64,000 bases of DNA from Pseudalkalibacillus sp051842935 (GTDB lineage: Bacteria; Bacillota; Bacilli; Bacillales; Fictibacillaceae): contig NZ_JBPXRR010000003.1 of the NCBI RefSeq assembly GCF_051842935.1, forward strand, positions 25,473 to 89,472, given 5' to 3'. The stretch's first letter is position 1; each line of letters opens with the position of its first letter. The position numbers and the translations under genes are program-made. The notes below the pieces were generated by a model. That model saw nothing but the letters and a program-made list of their open reading frames with translations. It made no database searches and was not told the origin of the DNA. Below are positions 24,929 through 34,124 of this stretch, one piece after another.

Positions 24929-26008
24929 TTACCGGATGACCCCAGATTCGATGATGTTCGTTTTGACTATAACTTTCACATCCAATTCGGGATAAACTTC
25001 CTGCCACTTTTTATGATCCCAGTTGCGGAAATGGGCTTTGGCTTTTTTTCCAAATCCTACTGGATCCACATTGTTTTCTTGAAAGAATGTAATCATGGTT
25101 TCCAGTTCTTTTTTAAGTTGTTTATCAATCTCCACCTCAACCTTTTTGATCTGTTTTTCGATACCTTTTACGTTTCCATAATACTCATTGATGAAACCTT
25201 TTAGAGTGAGATGAAACGTAATCTTTGGTGCTTCTGCTGTGCCGGAAATCTTCACCTTTCGTTCAGATTTAATATGTGACAATGAGACACCAGCTTCTAG
25301 ATTCTCAAGTTTAATAATTAAATTCCCACTTCTTACAGGTTCTTGTAACATTGTAAATCGATATAAGATGTCTTCGTCGATACTCGTTACATATTCATCA
25401 TCTTTAAATAAAGCAAGTCCTTTTAATTTGATTTGGCCTTTATCGAGAGCGATCAACGGTAAAAACGGATCTATTCCTTCAGCATAAAATGACTGAAAGA
25501 ATAGATGGATGTTTGTTTTAGGGATTGTCTCAGATTGCATGTTGTGTTCAATGATCTTAGATACATAAATACCCAAATCATTATTTTGGAGAGTCTGCTG
25601 TTTGACAAAATCTCTGACCTTCCCATCATATACAGCTAATTTCAAGTTTGAACTAACACTCGGGTCACGCTGGGCTACATCTGTAGCTTCCATTACCCCT
25701 TGTCTTGCAAAAGCCTCTCCGAAAATGGCTACTTCAAGCTTTCCGTTTCCTACAGGTTTAGGTGTGTTTAACATGAAATGTTTTTCAAGATCCTTCCCAA
25801 ATTCTCCTTCAGACGTGAAAAATTCATTCCGAATTTTACCTTCAGCTTCAAAAATGGGTGTTGCAATTGTTGCTTCAATCTTATCATCTCGATCTTCAAC
25901 TAAATCATAGCCTACAAAGGTGACCAATGTGATATCATCAAGTACCTTTGGACTGGTTGAACACCCTAGGAGAGTTACACATGAAAGAAGGACAAGTAAG
26001 GTTTTCAT
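24929..26008 (-). CDS. Ger(x)C family spore germination lipoprotein (receptor subunit C)
   Basis: 359 aa. Lipobox LLGC with lipidated Cys16, then the three-domain GerC fold typical of nutrient receptor C subunits. The start codon overlaps the stop of the B-subunit gene. Together with the upstream B and A genes it forms one germinant receptor in the inner spore membrane. The ligand (amino acid, sugar or ion) cannot be told from sequence. Confidence 0.9.
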   Translation of the reverse strand: MKTLLVLLSCVTLLGCSTSPKVLDDITLVTFVGYDLVEDRDDKIEATIATPIFEAEGKIRNEFFTSEGEFGKDLEKHFMLNTPKPVGNGKLEVAIFGEAFARQGVMEATDVAQRDPSVSSNLKLAVYDGKVRDFVKQQTLQNNDLGIYVSKIIEHNMQSETIPKTNIHLFFQSFYAEGIDPFLPLIALDKGQIKLKGLALFKDDEYVTSIDEDILYRFTMLQEPVRSGNLIIKLENLEAGVSLSHIKSERKVKISGTAEAPKITFHLTLKGFINEYYGNVKGIEKQIKKVEVEIDKQLKKELETMITFFQENNVDPVGFGKKAKAHFRNWDHKKWQEVYPELDVKVIVKTNIIESGVIR

Positions 26009-27099
26009 TATTTGGTCGCACTCCTTTTGAAACGGATATGGAAAACGAGAAACAAGAAAGGGATATAAAAATAGAGGATGTATAATCCGCTTTTAGAAAT
26101 GCCGTTGATGAACATATCAATATATTTTCGATCTTCTAGGCCGATATTGATCACGTATGCAATCAACAACATCACGATTAAGACCCAGCGCTGTCTAAAG
26201 GGTGCAAGGCGTTTTACGGCTCTGCTTGAACACCAAAAGGCAATACAGACATTCGGGAAAATGATGAGCGCCCAAGTGGCGATTGCGATATATTCAAATC
26301 GTTCGACGAAAGGAAACTCCACGATTTTGAACATGCTTAATGTCGCCCATATCATCCGCTGCAATTGTTCCTCACTGAAATAAATGAATGAAGCCAGGGC
26401 TACCGCAACATAGATGAAAGTAGAAAAGAGGATCCCCAGTTGGGCCCATTTCTGTGATTTCTCCCCGTTTTTGATAAATGGATAGATCATAAGCAGAACC
26501 TCGAAACCGATATACTCCAATACGGCTACCTTAGATGAAAGGAAAATTTCTTTTACCGAATGGTTCATAACAGGAAAAATAAAATTCCAATCTCCGTAAC
26601 GAAACGGGTAGTATAAAAAGAATATAAGGAAGGATGGGATGAGGACTCCAAAGAAAGCCACTCCTGTTACAACACGGAATCCACCGGAAATTGTGTAATA
26701 AGTGAGTAGTAAAAATACAAATAAAAACCAATATAAATTCAAGTTGGGAAACATCCATACTTGGACGGTTTCTATATAACTTCGTAGAACTGTAATTCCT
26801 AACGCTAAAAAATAGAGGGCAAATAGAAAGCTGAAGAAGTTTCCTATCCATTTTCCAAATGCCCTTCTGTGAATAGAGATTAAATCTCCCTTTTCCTTAT
26901 TCATCATGGTATACATCATCCAAAGGATGATGTGGATCGTGATACTCGTAAGGATGATGGACAACCAGGAATCATACCCAGCATCACGGGCGATATAACG
27001 TTCATATCCTAATACCCCGATTCCGATTTGCATGGTATGAGTCAAAAAGAAAGCTAAGCCAGCCGACACAAGGAATCGATCTTTGATTGATGTACTCAT
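26008..27099 (-). CDS. GerB-type spore germination permease (receptor subunit B)
   Basis: 363 aa, ATG after GGAAGGAGC. About ten membrane helices of the APC-superfamily-like GerAB/ArcD family, for example 'LVSAGLAFFLTHTMQIGIGVLGYERYIA' at the N terminus. The B subunit binds the germinant. It overlaps the C gene and is 15 bp from the A gene. Confidence 0.92.
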   Translation of the reverse strand: MSTSIKDRFLVSAGLAFFLTHTMQIGIGVLGYERYIARDAGYDSWLSIILTSITIHIILWMMYTMMNKEKGDLISIHRRAFGKWIGNFFSFLFALYFLALGITVLRSYIETVQVWMFPNLNLYWFLFVFLLLTYYTISGGFRVVTGVAFFGVLIPSFLIFFLYYPFRYGDWNFIFPVMNHSVKEIFLSSKVAVLEYIGFEVLLMIYPFIKNGEKSQKWAQLGILFSTFIYVAVALASFIYFSEEQLQRMIWATLSMFKIVEFPFVERFEYIAIATWALIIFPNVCIAFWCSSRAVKRLAPFRQRWVLIVMLLIAYVINIGLEDRKYIDMFINGISKSGLYILYFYIPFLFLVFHIRFKRSATK

Positions 27100-27114
27100 A
27101 CAATGCTCCTTCCA

Positions 27115-28611
27115 TCATTCGTCGATGTCATTTTTACTCTTTGCTTTCTTCTTATCGAACCGTTTCGTTTGTTGAGTCTGCAAATTGACAGGCCTCAACG
27201 ATTGTGAAGCAAAAGGTAATCGTACGATGGTATCTTTGAAATCTGCAATGCGGGGAGGGAATAAGGGCTGCAAATAAGGTCGCCCAAGTGATTCAAGCCT
27301 TAATAAATGGACCAATACAAAACAGAAGCAGATGACAATTCCTAACAAACCCCATAATTGCGCGAAAAAGAGAAACGGAAAGCGAATCAGTCGAATTGTA
27401 TTACCCATCTTGTAGACGGGAGTCGTAAAGGAAGCGAGAGCAGATAATGCGACGATAATGAGTAGAACGTTACTCGTCAGACCTGCTTCAACGGACGCCG
27501 TCCCGATTACGATACCTCCTACGATACCGATGGTCTGACCGACCTTGGTCGGCAGTCTTGCTCCTGCCTCACGTAAAAGTTCAATTGTGAGCTCCAAAAT
27601 GAGGGCTTCCAATATGGGTGGAAACGGCACCGTGCTCCTGGAGGTAATCAATGTACTGAGCAAATCTTTTGGAATCAGCTCATAGTGAAAGGTCATGACA
27701 GCAACATAGATCGGTGTTGCCAGTACAGAGAAAAATACCGAAAACATCCGGATAAGACGGAAAGTTGTCGCAAGATGCCAATTCAAGAAATAATCCTCGA
27801 AAGCAGAGAAGAACTCCAACAGGTTCGTTGGACCAATCAAAACCTGTGGGGAACCGTCTACCACAATGGCGACCTTACCTTCACCTAAGACAGAAGCCAC
27901 TCGGTCGGGTCTTTCCGTATCAATCAGCTGTGGGAAGGGCGAATTTTGGTTGTCTGCAATCAGTTGAGTGATGAATGAGCTGTCGCTGATCTGATCGAAC
28001 TCTATGTTTTCAATTCTTTGGATAACGGTTTGTACGTTTTCTTCATTTGCTACCGTTGATACATATAGAATGTTGATCCGTGTGTGGGACCTTGTCCCGA
28101 CTTTGATTTCTTTTGCGTTCAGATGAATGTCGGGCAACCTTTTTCGAATCAAGTGGATATTCGTGTCGAGTGATTCTACAAATGCTTCTTTCGGTCCCAA
28201 GACACTGAATTCAATCTCGGGTGCTGCAACCTCACGAGTAGAGCTGGATAACGCCTTGATCAGAAGACATTCATCGCTCTTCTGGCGTAATTGAATGATG
28301 ATGTAACCTTTCAGGAAGTGCCGTTTTATTTTTGTTACATCTTTCGTAACTTCCATGCCCTCGATCGGTATGTAGCCTTTGATTTCCTGTAGGGATTTCA
28401 GGTTGTTTTGTTGTAAATAAGGTAAGACATCGCGATGTAAAGTTTCGATATCCACAAGCGTCTTTAAATAAGAAATCCAAACAGAGCCGTGTATATTAAC
28501 GAGTTCATAATGAACAAAATCCTCGGAGTTACGGGCTAAATCAAAAAGGTCCGAAAGGGTTGCTGGCTCTTCATTTGTGTTTTTGTTGGTTTTTTTCAGC
28601 CACTTAAACAT
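27115..28611 (-). CDS. GerA-type spore germination protein (receptor subunit A)
   Basis: 498 aa from the ATG at 28611; a GTG one codon earlier is too near the GGGGGG site. A hydrophilic N-terminal domain (about 1-270) is followed by four to five membrane helices (about 290-450) with the conserved 'PFPPILEALILELTIELLREAGARLP' segment of GerAA proteins, then a basic tail. First gene of the gerA-like operon, which in the forespore is usually sigma-G dependent; I did not find a convincing sigma-G promoter. Confidence 0.93.
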   Translation of the reverse strand: MFKWLKKTNKNTNEEPATLSDLFDLARNSEDFVHYELVNIHGSVWISYLKTLVDIETLHRDVLPYLQQNNLKSLQEIKGYIPIEGMEVTKDVTKIKRHFLKGYIIIQLRQKSDECLLIKALSSSTREVAAPEIEFSVLGPKEAFVESLDTNIHLIRKRLPDIHLNAKEIKVGTRSHTRINILYVSTVANEENVQTVIQRIENIEFDQISDSSFITQLIADNQNSPFPQLIDTERPDRVASVLGEGKVAIVVDGSPQVLIGPTNLLEFFSAFEDYFLNWHLATTFRLIRMFSVFFSVLATPIYVAVMTFHYELIPKDLLSTLITSRSTVPFPPILEALILELTIELLREAGARLPTKVGQTIGIVGGIVIGTASVEAGLTSNVLLIIVALSALASFTTPVYKMGNTIRLIRFPFLFFAQLWGLLGIVICFCFVLVHLLRLESLGRPYLQPLFPPRIADFKDTIVRLPFASQSLRPVNLQTQQTKRFDKKKAKSKNDIDE

Positions 28612-28804
28612 CACATATCCCCCCTTTCAAGAGTGCAGACCTATTTAGTTTTACGGTTACCAAAAATTTGTAAAACTATGCGATACTAGAAGAAACGAAA
28701 TGTTTTTAATCCGTAAATATAAAAAATGTCCTATAAATGAAAATTCCGTATTTGAAACTTTTTTCTGAGAAAAACGACTAAGTAGGTAAGAGGGGGAGAA
28801 AATC

Positions 28805-29353
28805 GTGGTGGAACACATATTTAACCGGTTATATGTTGACTATCACCAGTCACTATATCAGTTCTTGATCTACATGTTACGAGACCGGGATACAGCTGAG
28901 GAACTTGTACAGGATGTCTACATCAAAGTCATGCATTCCTATGACAAGTTCAAAGGGGACAGCAGTGAAAAGACTTGGCTGTTTTCCATCGCGCGTAATG
29001 TGGCCATTGATCACATACGGAAATCAAAGCGACAGAGTAAGACATTCTTTGGTGTTTTCAACATAGATGACAGAAAGGATCAGTTGGTGCATCCAGATCG
29101 TCTTCCGGATGAAATCATAGAGCAGAATGAGTCCGTGAAACAATTATACACAGCCTTAGAACAGTGCAAGACTGAGCATAGAGAACTGATTCTGTTGCGA
29201 TACATCCATGGGTTTTCAATTCGTGAATCAGCGTCCATCATGGGTTGGACAGAAGGGAAAGTCAAAACCGTCCAACATCGGACACTGAAGACATTGAAAG
29301 GAATCCTTGACGACAGCAAGAAGGAGGAAGAATTGTCAAATGGGACAATCTAA
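28805..29353 (+). CDS. sigX: ECF sigma factor, SigX-like
   Basis: 182 aa with GTG start after GAGGGGGAG. Region 2 'YHQSLYQFLIYMLRDRDTAEELVQDVYIKV' and region 4 'ELILLRYIHGFSIRESASIMGWTEGKVKT' closely follow B. subtilis SigX, which controls cell-surface charge and envelope stress genes. Its stop overlaps the anti-sigma gene. The symbol rests on sequence pattern and on the pairing with an RsiX-like partner. Confidence 0.82.
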   Translation: MVEHIFNRLYVDYHQSLYQFLIYMLRDRDTAEELVQDVYIKVMHSYDKFKGDSSEKTWLFSIARNVAIDHIRKSKRQSKTFFGVFNIDDRKDQLVHPDRLPDEIIEQNESVKQLYTALEQCKTEHRELILLRYIHGFSIRESASIMGWTEGKVKTVQHRTLKTLKGILDDSKKEEELSNGTI

Positions 29354-30554
29354 ATGGAATGAGGAAAAGATCATACAAACTCTCCGAGAATTCCCGAAAG
29401 TGGAAGACTCAAGATCTAAAGAGGAGTTGTTCGATCAAATTCAAAATAAAATGGGACAAGAAGAATCAGAGAAAAAGGCGAAACCGTTTCGATTCATGCC
29501 TGTTTTAGCGGCTGCCTGTATTTTAGCGATAGCAGCCATCATATCTCCGACAATCATGGACCAATTCGATCTTCCAAAAGGTGAGATTTCGCAAGAAGAA
29601 AATGGCTCGGCACTTTCAACAAGCACAAAATCACCAGATGAGAAAGAAGCACCGGTTTCTGAGCAAGTGGAACCTGCCGAACCGACAGAAGAGGCAGCGG
29701 ATACTTCCGAAGTAGTGCCGTATGCGCAAGTGGAAGAAGAGTTTAAATATCATGCAGGGATAACGGAGGTTCCAGAGGATAAACAAGTGGTTACCACCTA
29801 CTATCCGGATCAGGAAGCAATGGGCGTCGTGCCAGTATCTTTCCTGGCTGAGAAAGAGTTATCTAGAGTAGAAGCATTGCAGCAGGCTCTATCATCGATT
29901 TCTTCACAAGAACTAGGATTATCGGAGTCAGGATTAGCAAGTGTAAACCTGTTAGAATACCCAAATAATACGTTTGTGGTCGATATAAAGTCGGGTGCAA
30001 TTCAAGGATCTACTGGCGAACGTATTTTTGTCAATACAGTCAAGGGCACTGCGCATAGCTTAGGTTATGACTACATTACATTTAAAACTGAAGGTGAGAA
30101 CGGATATGATTTCTCCCATTTAGGTTCGATTGAAACCATTGAAGTGAGTGCACCCGAAAAAGGGGTCAGCGCAATCCTTACCGATACAGGCACGTTGCTG
30201 CTCGTCAATGGGATACAGTTGAATGGAGATGTACAACTAAGGACGTTTGAAGATGCACTGCATTGGATGAGCAAAGATATGGAAGGCTTTGGCTACCAAG
30301 AGACGATACTAGAGAACGTCTTCTTCAAAGAAATCACTGAAGACGGAAAGAAGGTTACCATCGAATTTTCGGAAGGGACGACACTTGAAGACAACATGAA
30401 ATTTGTTGCGATGCTGGAGTCTATCCTCATGGCGGCTAATCAATTTGGCTATGAACAAGTGGATTTCATCAATGCACCAATTGAACAAATCGGACCTTAT
30501 CAATTGAGTGGTACGTTACCTGTTTTGAAAGCACCAAATGTGATTCGACCATAA
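29340..30554 (+). CDS. rsiX: anti-sigma factor, RsiX-like
   Basis: 404 aa from the ATG at 29340, overlapping the sigma gene by 14 nt. Cytoplasmic N-terminal 55 residues, one membrane helix ('FMPVLAAACILAIAAII', about 58-75), an acidic Ser/Pro/Glu-rich linker, and a large extracytoplasmic domain with two GerMN-like repeats ('SRVEALQQALSSISSQEL', 'LRTFEDALHWMSKDM'). It would hold the SigX-like factor at the membrane until an envelope signal arrives. Confidence 0.78.
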   Translation: MGQSKWNEEKIIQTLREFPKVEDSRSKEELFDQIQNKMGQEESEKKAKPFRFMPVLAAACILAIAAIISPTIMDQFDLPKGEISQEENGSALSTSTKSPDEKEAPVSEQVEPAEPTEEAADTSEVVPYAQVEEEFKYHAGITEVPEDKQVVTTYYPDQEAMGVVPVSFLAEKELSRVEALQQALSSISSQELGLSESGLASVNLLEYPNNTFVVDIKSGAIQGSTGERIFVNTVKGTAHSLGYDYITFKTEGENGYDFSHLGSIETIEVSAPEKGVSAILTDTGTLLLVNGIQLNGDVQLRTFEDALHWMSKDMEGFGYQETILENVFFKEITEDGKKVTIEFSEGTTLEDNMKFVAMLESILMAANQFGYEQVDFINAPIEQIGPYQLSGTLPVLKAPNVIRP

Positions 30555-30566
30555 TTGAACATACAA

Positions 30567-30598
30567 AAAAGGGCTCTCCGCTAGGGGGAGCCCTTTAC
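30567..30598. terminator. bidirectional terminator between rsiX-like gene and motB
   Basis: Stem AAAGGGCTC.CC / GGGGAGCCCTTT with the stronger T-run on the minus strand (motB side). Confidence 0.85.
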
Positions 30599-30604
30599 TT
30601 GTGC

Positions 30605-31363
30605 TTATTGTGCATTGAAAGGAAGAATCTTCACTTCCACTCGTCTGTTCTTCGCGCGTCCTTCAGGTGTGTCATTTGACGCGACTGGTTGGTATTCACC
30701 ATATCCTGCCTGACTGAATTTCGTAGGGTCGAGCTGATTGTTCTGAAGCAGAAGTTCCATGAAGTTGATGGAACGTTGCGCACTCAACTCCCAGTTGGAG
30801 CGGAAGTTGGTGTTTTTGATCGGGATATCGTCTGTATGCCCAGCGATGACGATCTGTCGAGGAGGATCTGTCACTAATAATTGAGAGATTTCCTTTGCCA
30901 GGTTTAAAGCACCTTCTTTGATCTCAGCACTCCCGGAGTCGAACAATGCTTTGTCCAGTATGGTGATGATCAGTCCACTCTCTGTAAGCGTCGTTTTCAA
31001 GCTTTTGTTCAGATCGTTTGCTTCAATATAATCATCAATTCGTTCTTTGATTTCCTGTAATTGCAGTTGATCCAGTTCGCCGTTCGTTTTTCTGTCATCT
31101 GTCGGTATTAATGCATTTTCGCTCGTCGGAATCGAAGTCTGTTCAACGATACTGACTGGACTTGTATAATCCAGTGGACCAGTTCCGCCGTTCAAGGCAC
31201 TTTTGAATGAATTGGCCATATTCTCAAATTTCGCAGCGTCAACCGTACTCACCGCAAACAAGACGATGAAGAGGGCCAACAGCAATGTCAGCATATCTGC
31301 ATAGGGGATGAGCCAGGATTCATCGATGTGTTCTTCTTTTTTCTTTTTCCGGGTTTTAAGCAT
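30605..31363 (-). CDS. motB: flagellar motor protein MotB
   Basis: 252 aa from the ATG at 31363 (GGAGAGGGG site). A Lys-rich N terminus and one membrane helix with the ion-carrying Asp23 ('PYADMLTLLLALFIVLFA') are followed by a plug/linker and a C-terminal OmpA-like peptidoglycan-binding domain ('VIAGHTDDIPI...NWELSAQRS...GRAKNRRVEVKIL'). It anchors the stator to the wall. Overlaps motA by 8 nt. Confidence 0.95.
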   Translation of the reverse strand: MLKTRKKKKEEHIDESWLIPYADMLTLLLALFIVLFAVSTVDAAKFENMANSFKSALNGGTGPLDYTSPVSIVEQTSIPTSENALIPTDDRKTNGELDQLQLQEIKERIDDYIEANDLNKSLKTTLTESGLIITILDKALFDSGSAEIKEGALNLAKEISQLLVTDPPRQIVIAGHTDDIPIKNTNFRSNWELSAQRSINFMELLLQNNQLDPTKFSQAGYGEYQPVASNDTPEGRAKNRRVEVKILPFNAQ

Positions 31364-32159
31364 TGATCCCCTCTCCTTCCTGCTGTAACACAGGAGCTTC
31401 GGCATTCCTTTGGTTCGCTGGAATGTAGATCTTCAACTTATCTTCAATGACTCTTGGAGATGCCCCGTCCTGAATGGACAGGATCCCTTCCACCATTACC
31501 TGTTTGACCATTACTTCTTGCTTGGATTTACGTTTCAACTTATTCGCAAAAGGGTGCCACAAGACATACCCTGTAAAAATTCCGAACAAGGTCGCGATGA
31601 ACGCTGCAGCAATGGCATGTCCAAGCGCTTCGATGTCATCCAGGTTTCCAAGTGCTGCAATCAGACCTACAACGGCACCGAGAACACCGAGTGTTGGTGC
31701 ATACGTACCGGCTTGAGTGAAGATGGCAGCTGAACTTTCGTGACGTTCCTCCATCGCTGCAAGGTCTTCAACCATTACATCCCTGATGAACTCAGGGGTC
31801 TGACCGTCAATGACCATTTTCATCCCGTTTTTCAAAAAAGGATCGTCAATGTCATCAGCGTGTGCTTCCAATGCAAGAAGGCCTTCTTTTCTTGCAATCG
31901 TTGCCCATTCTGCAAAAATAGGGACAAGTTCCTCAACGGTTGTTGTTTTTTTATCGGTAAACAGAATCTTAAATAATTTCGGTAGTTTCTTGATTTCGTT
32001 CAGTGGAAACGCGATCAACACGGATGCAGCCGTTCCTGCAAAAATGATCAGCAATGCCGCCGGATTGAATAATGCCGTAGGATTTACTCCTTTCAGCACC
32101 ATACCTACACCTATCGCAATTACCCCAAGAAAAATACCGATCACTGAAGCTTTATCCAT
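31356..32159 (-). CDS. motA: flagellar motor protein MotA
   Basis: 267 aa, four membrane helices (about 4-22, 30-50, 147-168, 180-200) and a large cytoplasmic loop that contacts the rotor. The 'GTYAPTLGVLGAVVGLIAALGNLDD' helix with its Pro and Thr/Ala residues is the channel-forming segment. Together with MotB it forms the stator. Transcribed from a sigma-D promoter upstream. Proton or sodium use cannot be decided by eye. Confidence 0.96.
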   Translation of the reverse strand: MDKASVIGIFLGVIAIGVGMVLKGVNPTALFNPAALLIIFAGTAASVLIAFPLNEIKKLPKLFKILFTDKKTTTVEELVPIFAEWATIARKEGLLALEAHADDIDDPFLKNGMKMVIDGQTPEFIRDVMVEDLAAMEERHESSAAIFTQAGTYAPTLGVLGAVVGLIAALGNLDDIEALGHAIAAAFIATLFGIFTGYVLWHPFANKLKRKSKQEVMVKQVMVEGILSIQDGASPRVIEDKLKIYIPANQRNAEAPVLQQEGEGINA

Positions 32160-32258
32160 ATAAAGGTCATCCTCACTTTAAATCATTCTAGAATATCTCA
32201 ATGTTGACTAAATCTCGATCAGGTCAAATGTGTCAAAAATCTCTTATCGTTACCTTTC

Positions 32259-32286
32259 ATATCGACACAGTTTCCCCGATTGTTTA
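32259..32286 (-). promoter_or_regulatory. sigma-D promoter of motAB
   Basis: On the minus strand TAAA (32283-32286) lies 16 bp before GTCGATAT (32259-32266), one mismatch from the flagellar sigma-D consensus TAAA-N15-GCCGATAT. The start would be about 90 nt before motA. Confidence 0.7.
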
Positions 32287-32379
32287 ATAGGTATTTGGAA
32301 TTAATACTAAGCGTTTGGTAGTAGTTAGAGTGAAGTGGTACCTGTCGACAAACATCATGCTGAGTTGAAATTGTTCCTC

Positions 32380-32398
32380 TGAGGTTATACTAACCTCA
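32380..32398. promoter_or_regulatory. perfect inverted repeat upstream of glutamate dehydrogenase
   Basis: TGAGGTTA-TAC-TAACCTCA, 8-bp perfect arms. It overlaps a possible -10 (TATACT, 32386-32391), so it is a likely operator; the regulator is unknown. The 317-bp gap 32160-32476 otherwise holds the motAB promoter and no gene. Confidence 0.5.
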
Positions 32399-32476
32399 AA
32401 GAAGTCGACTGAGGTTTCGTGAGGATACAGATAGGAAACATAGGTATTAAGTACTGTCAAAATGGGAGGTTGTCAG

Positions 32477-33871
32477 ATGTCAGCAAACAAAAGCATCGAA
32501 GACATTAATGATTTGAAAGACCTGGTAGATGAGGACCTGGTCAAAGAATTGTCTGGCAAAGTGAAGTCTGAAATGCCAGCAAAAGAAGAGAAGGATGGCG
32601 CTGAAATCACCAATCCGTACCATATTGCTCAGCGCTTAATTGAAAGAGCGACCCAGACACTCGATCTACAAGAAGGTGTCTATGACATATTAAAAAAACC
32701 GAAACGTATCATGAAGGTTTCCATACCTGTGAGGAGAGATAATGGAGATGTCGTAAACTACACAGGAATCCGGGCTCAACATACAGACATTCTCGGACCT
32801 ACGAAAGGGGGAGTCAGGTTCCACTCAGGTGTGGATGAGGACGAGGTCATCGCACTCTCCATGTGGATGTCATTGAAAACAGCGATCGTAGGTATACCGT
32901 TCGGTGGAGGAAAAGGCGGCATCATCGTCGATCCCGAAGATCTATCCGAACGTGAAATAGAAGAACTGAGCAGAGGATACATCCGTGAGCTGGAACCGAT
33001 TATGGGACCAGAGAAGGATATCCCGGCCCCGGATGTCAACACGAGTCCGAAGATCATGGGGTGGATGCTCGATGAGTTCGATCGGCTGAGAGGGCATAAT
33101 GTGCCTGGTTTCATTACAGGAAAACCGCTGATTATCGGTGGCTCTGAAGGTCGTGTCGAAGCGACTGGCCGTGGAGTGGTCATCACGATTCGAGAGGCAG
33201 CGAAACGATTGGATATGGATCTTCATAAAATGTCCGCTGTCATCCAAGGGTTCGGAAACGTCGGATCCATTACAGCGAAGTACTTAGAAGAAAGCGGCGT
33301 CAAGGTTATTGGAGTGACGGATGCAAAAGGTGGCGCCTATAACGCAAATGGTTTGAACGTGTTGGAATTGATTGATTTTGTCGAGGAAAATGGGACAGTG
33401 GAAGGATTCCCTGACAGTGAACATCTGTCCAACGAGAACCTGTTTTCGCTAGAATGTGACATATTAGTACCAGCGGCATTAGAGAACCAGATCACTGGTG
33501 ATAATGCAGAGGGGATCAAAGCGAAAATAGTGGCAGAAGCTGCAAACGGACCGACGACACCGCAAGGAAATAAAATCTTAGAGGATAAGGGAGTCTTCGT
33601 TATTCCTGATATCCTGTGTAATGCAGGCGGGGTGACGGTCTCCTATTTCGAGTGGGTGCAGAATGCTATGCACTACTCCTGGAAAGAAAGCGAAGTTATT
33701 GAAAAGCTCGAAGAGAAAATGGAGGAAGCGTTTAAAGCCGTTTACGATATGAGAAACGCTAAAAGTGTGAAAATGCGGGAAGCAGCTTATCTCGTCGGCG
33801 TAGGTAGGCTCGCCAAAGCGATGATCGCAAGAGGATGGATTAAAAACTGGGAAATGCCCATTGATTGTTAA
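32477..33871 (+). CDS. NAD-type glutamate dehydrogenase
   Basis: 464 aa from the ATG at 32477, 8 nt after GGGAGG; an ATG five codons earlier lacks a site. Substrate-binding motifs 'GPTKGGVRFH' and 'PFGGGKGGI', 'PAPDVNTSPKIMGWM', and the Rossmann glycines 'IQGFGNVGS' identify the Glu/Leu/Phe/Val dehydrogenase family. Length and N terminus resemble RocG/GudB of Bacillus, which degrade glutamate to 2-oxoglutarate and ammonia. An acidic 45-residue N-terminal extension is present. RocG versus GudB cannot be decided, so no symbol is given. Confidence 0.92.
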   Translation: MSANKSIEDINDLKDLVDEDLVKELSGKVKSEMPAKEEKDGAEITNPYHIAQRLIERATQTLDLQEGVYDILKKPKRIMKVSIPVRRDNGDVVNYTGIRAQHTDILGPTKGGVRFHSGVDEDEVIALSMWMSLKTAIVGIPFGGGKGGIIVDPEDLSEREIEELSRGYIRELEPIMGPEKDIPAPDVNTSPKIMGWMLDEFDRLRGHNVPGFITGKPLIIGGSEGRVEATGRGVVITIREAAKRLDMDLHKMSAVIQGFGNVGSITAKYLEESGVKVIGVTDAKGGAYNANGLNVLELIDFVEENGTVEGFPDSEHLSNENLFSLECDILVPAALENQITGDNAEGIKAKIVAEAANGPTTPQGNKILEDKGVFVIPDILCNAGGVTVSYFEWVQNAMHYSWKESEVIEKLEEKMEEAFKAVYDMRNAKSVKMREAAYLVGVGRLAKAMIARGWIKNWEMPIDC

Positions 33872-33879
33872 AAGATGTG

Positions 33880-33928
33880 GCTGACATCAAAAGGAGGGTT
33901 GAACCGTCCTTTTGGTGTCAGCTTTTTT
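33880..33928 (+). terminator. terminator after glutamate dehydrogenase
   Basis: Stem GCTGACATCAAAAGGA / TCCTTTTGGTGTCAGC followed by TTTTTT. Confidence 0.9.
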
Positions 33929-33930
33929 CA

Positions 33931-34056
33931 TTCTGGCTTATAATTTCAGGATTTGGTTTATAAATTCTGATTTTGGCTTATAATTTCCGATTTCGGCCTA
34001 TAATTGCTCATTTTGGATTAAAATCTCTGAAATGGGCTTATAACCACTGAAACCGG
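33931..34056. repeat. six 20-bp imperfect tandem repeats
   Basis: Six consecutive units of exactly 20 bp (33931, 33951, 33971, 33991, 34011, 34031) and a partial seventh, consensus TTTTGGCTTATAATTTCTGA. The units diverge in base but never in length. They contain TATAAT-like cores. They lie between two terminators, outside any gene. Confidence 0.85.
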
Positions 34057-34064
34057 TGAGCGAG

Positions 34065-34108
34065 ATTAAAAAAGAACAGAGCCGACTAGTCTATGTCGAG
34101 CTCTGTTC
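34065..34108 (-). terminator. terminator of the LtaS-type gene
   Basis: On the minus strand GAACAGAGC...GCTCTGTTC (with inner CGAC/GTCG pairing) is followed by TTTTTTTAA. Confidence 0.8.
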
Positions 34109-34124
34109 ATTATGGTTCAGTTTC

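Noticed and set aside
33931..34056. 20-bp array as CRISPR
   Set aside because: Units are directly adjacent without spacers and no cas genes are near.
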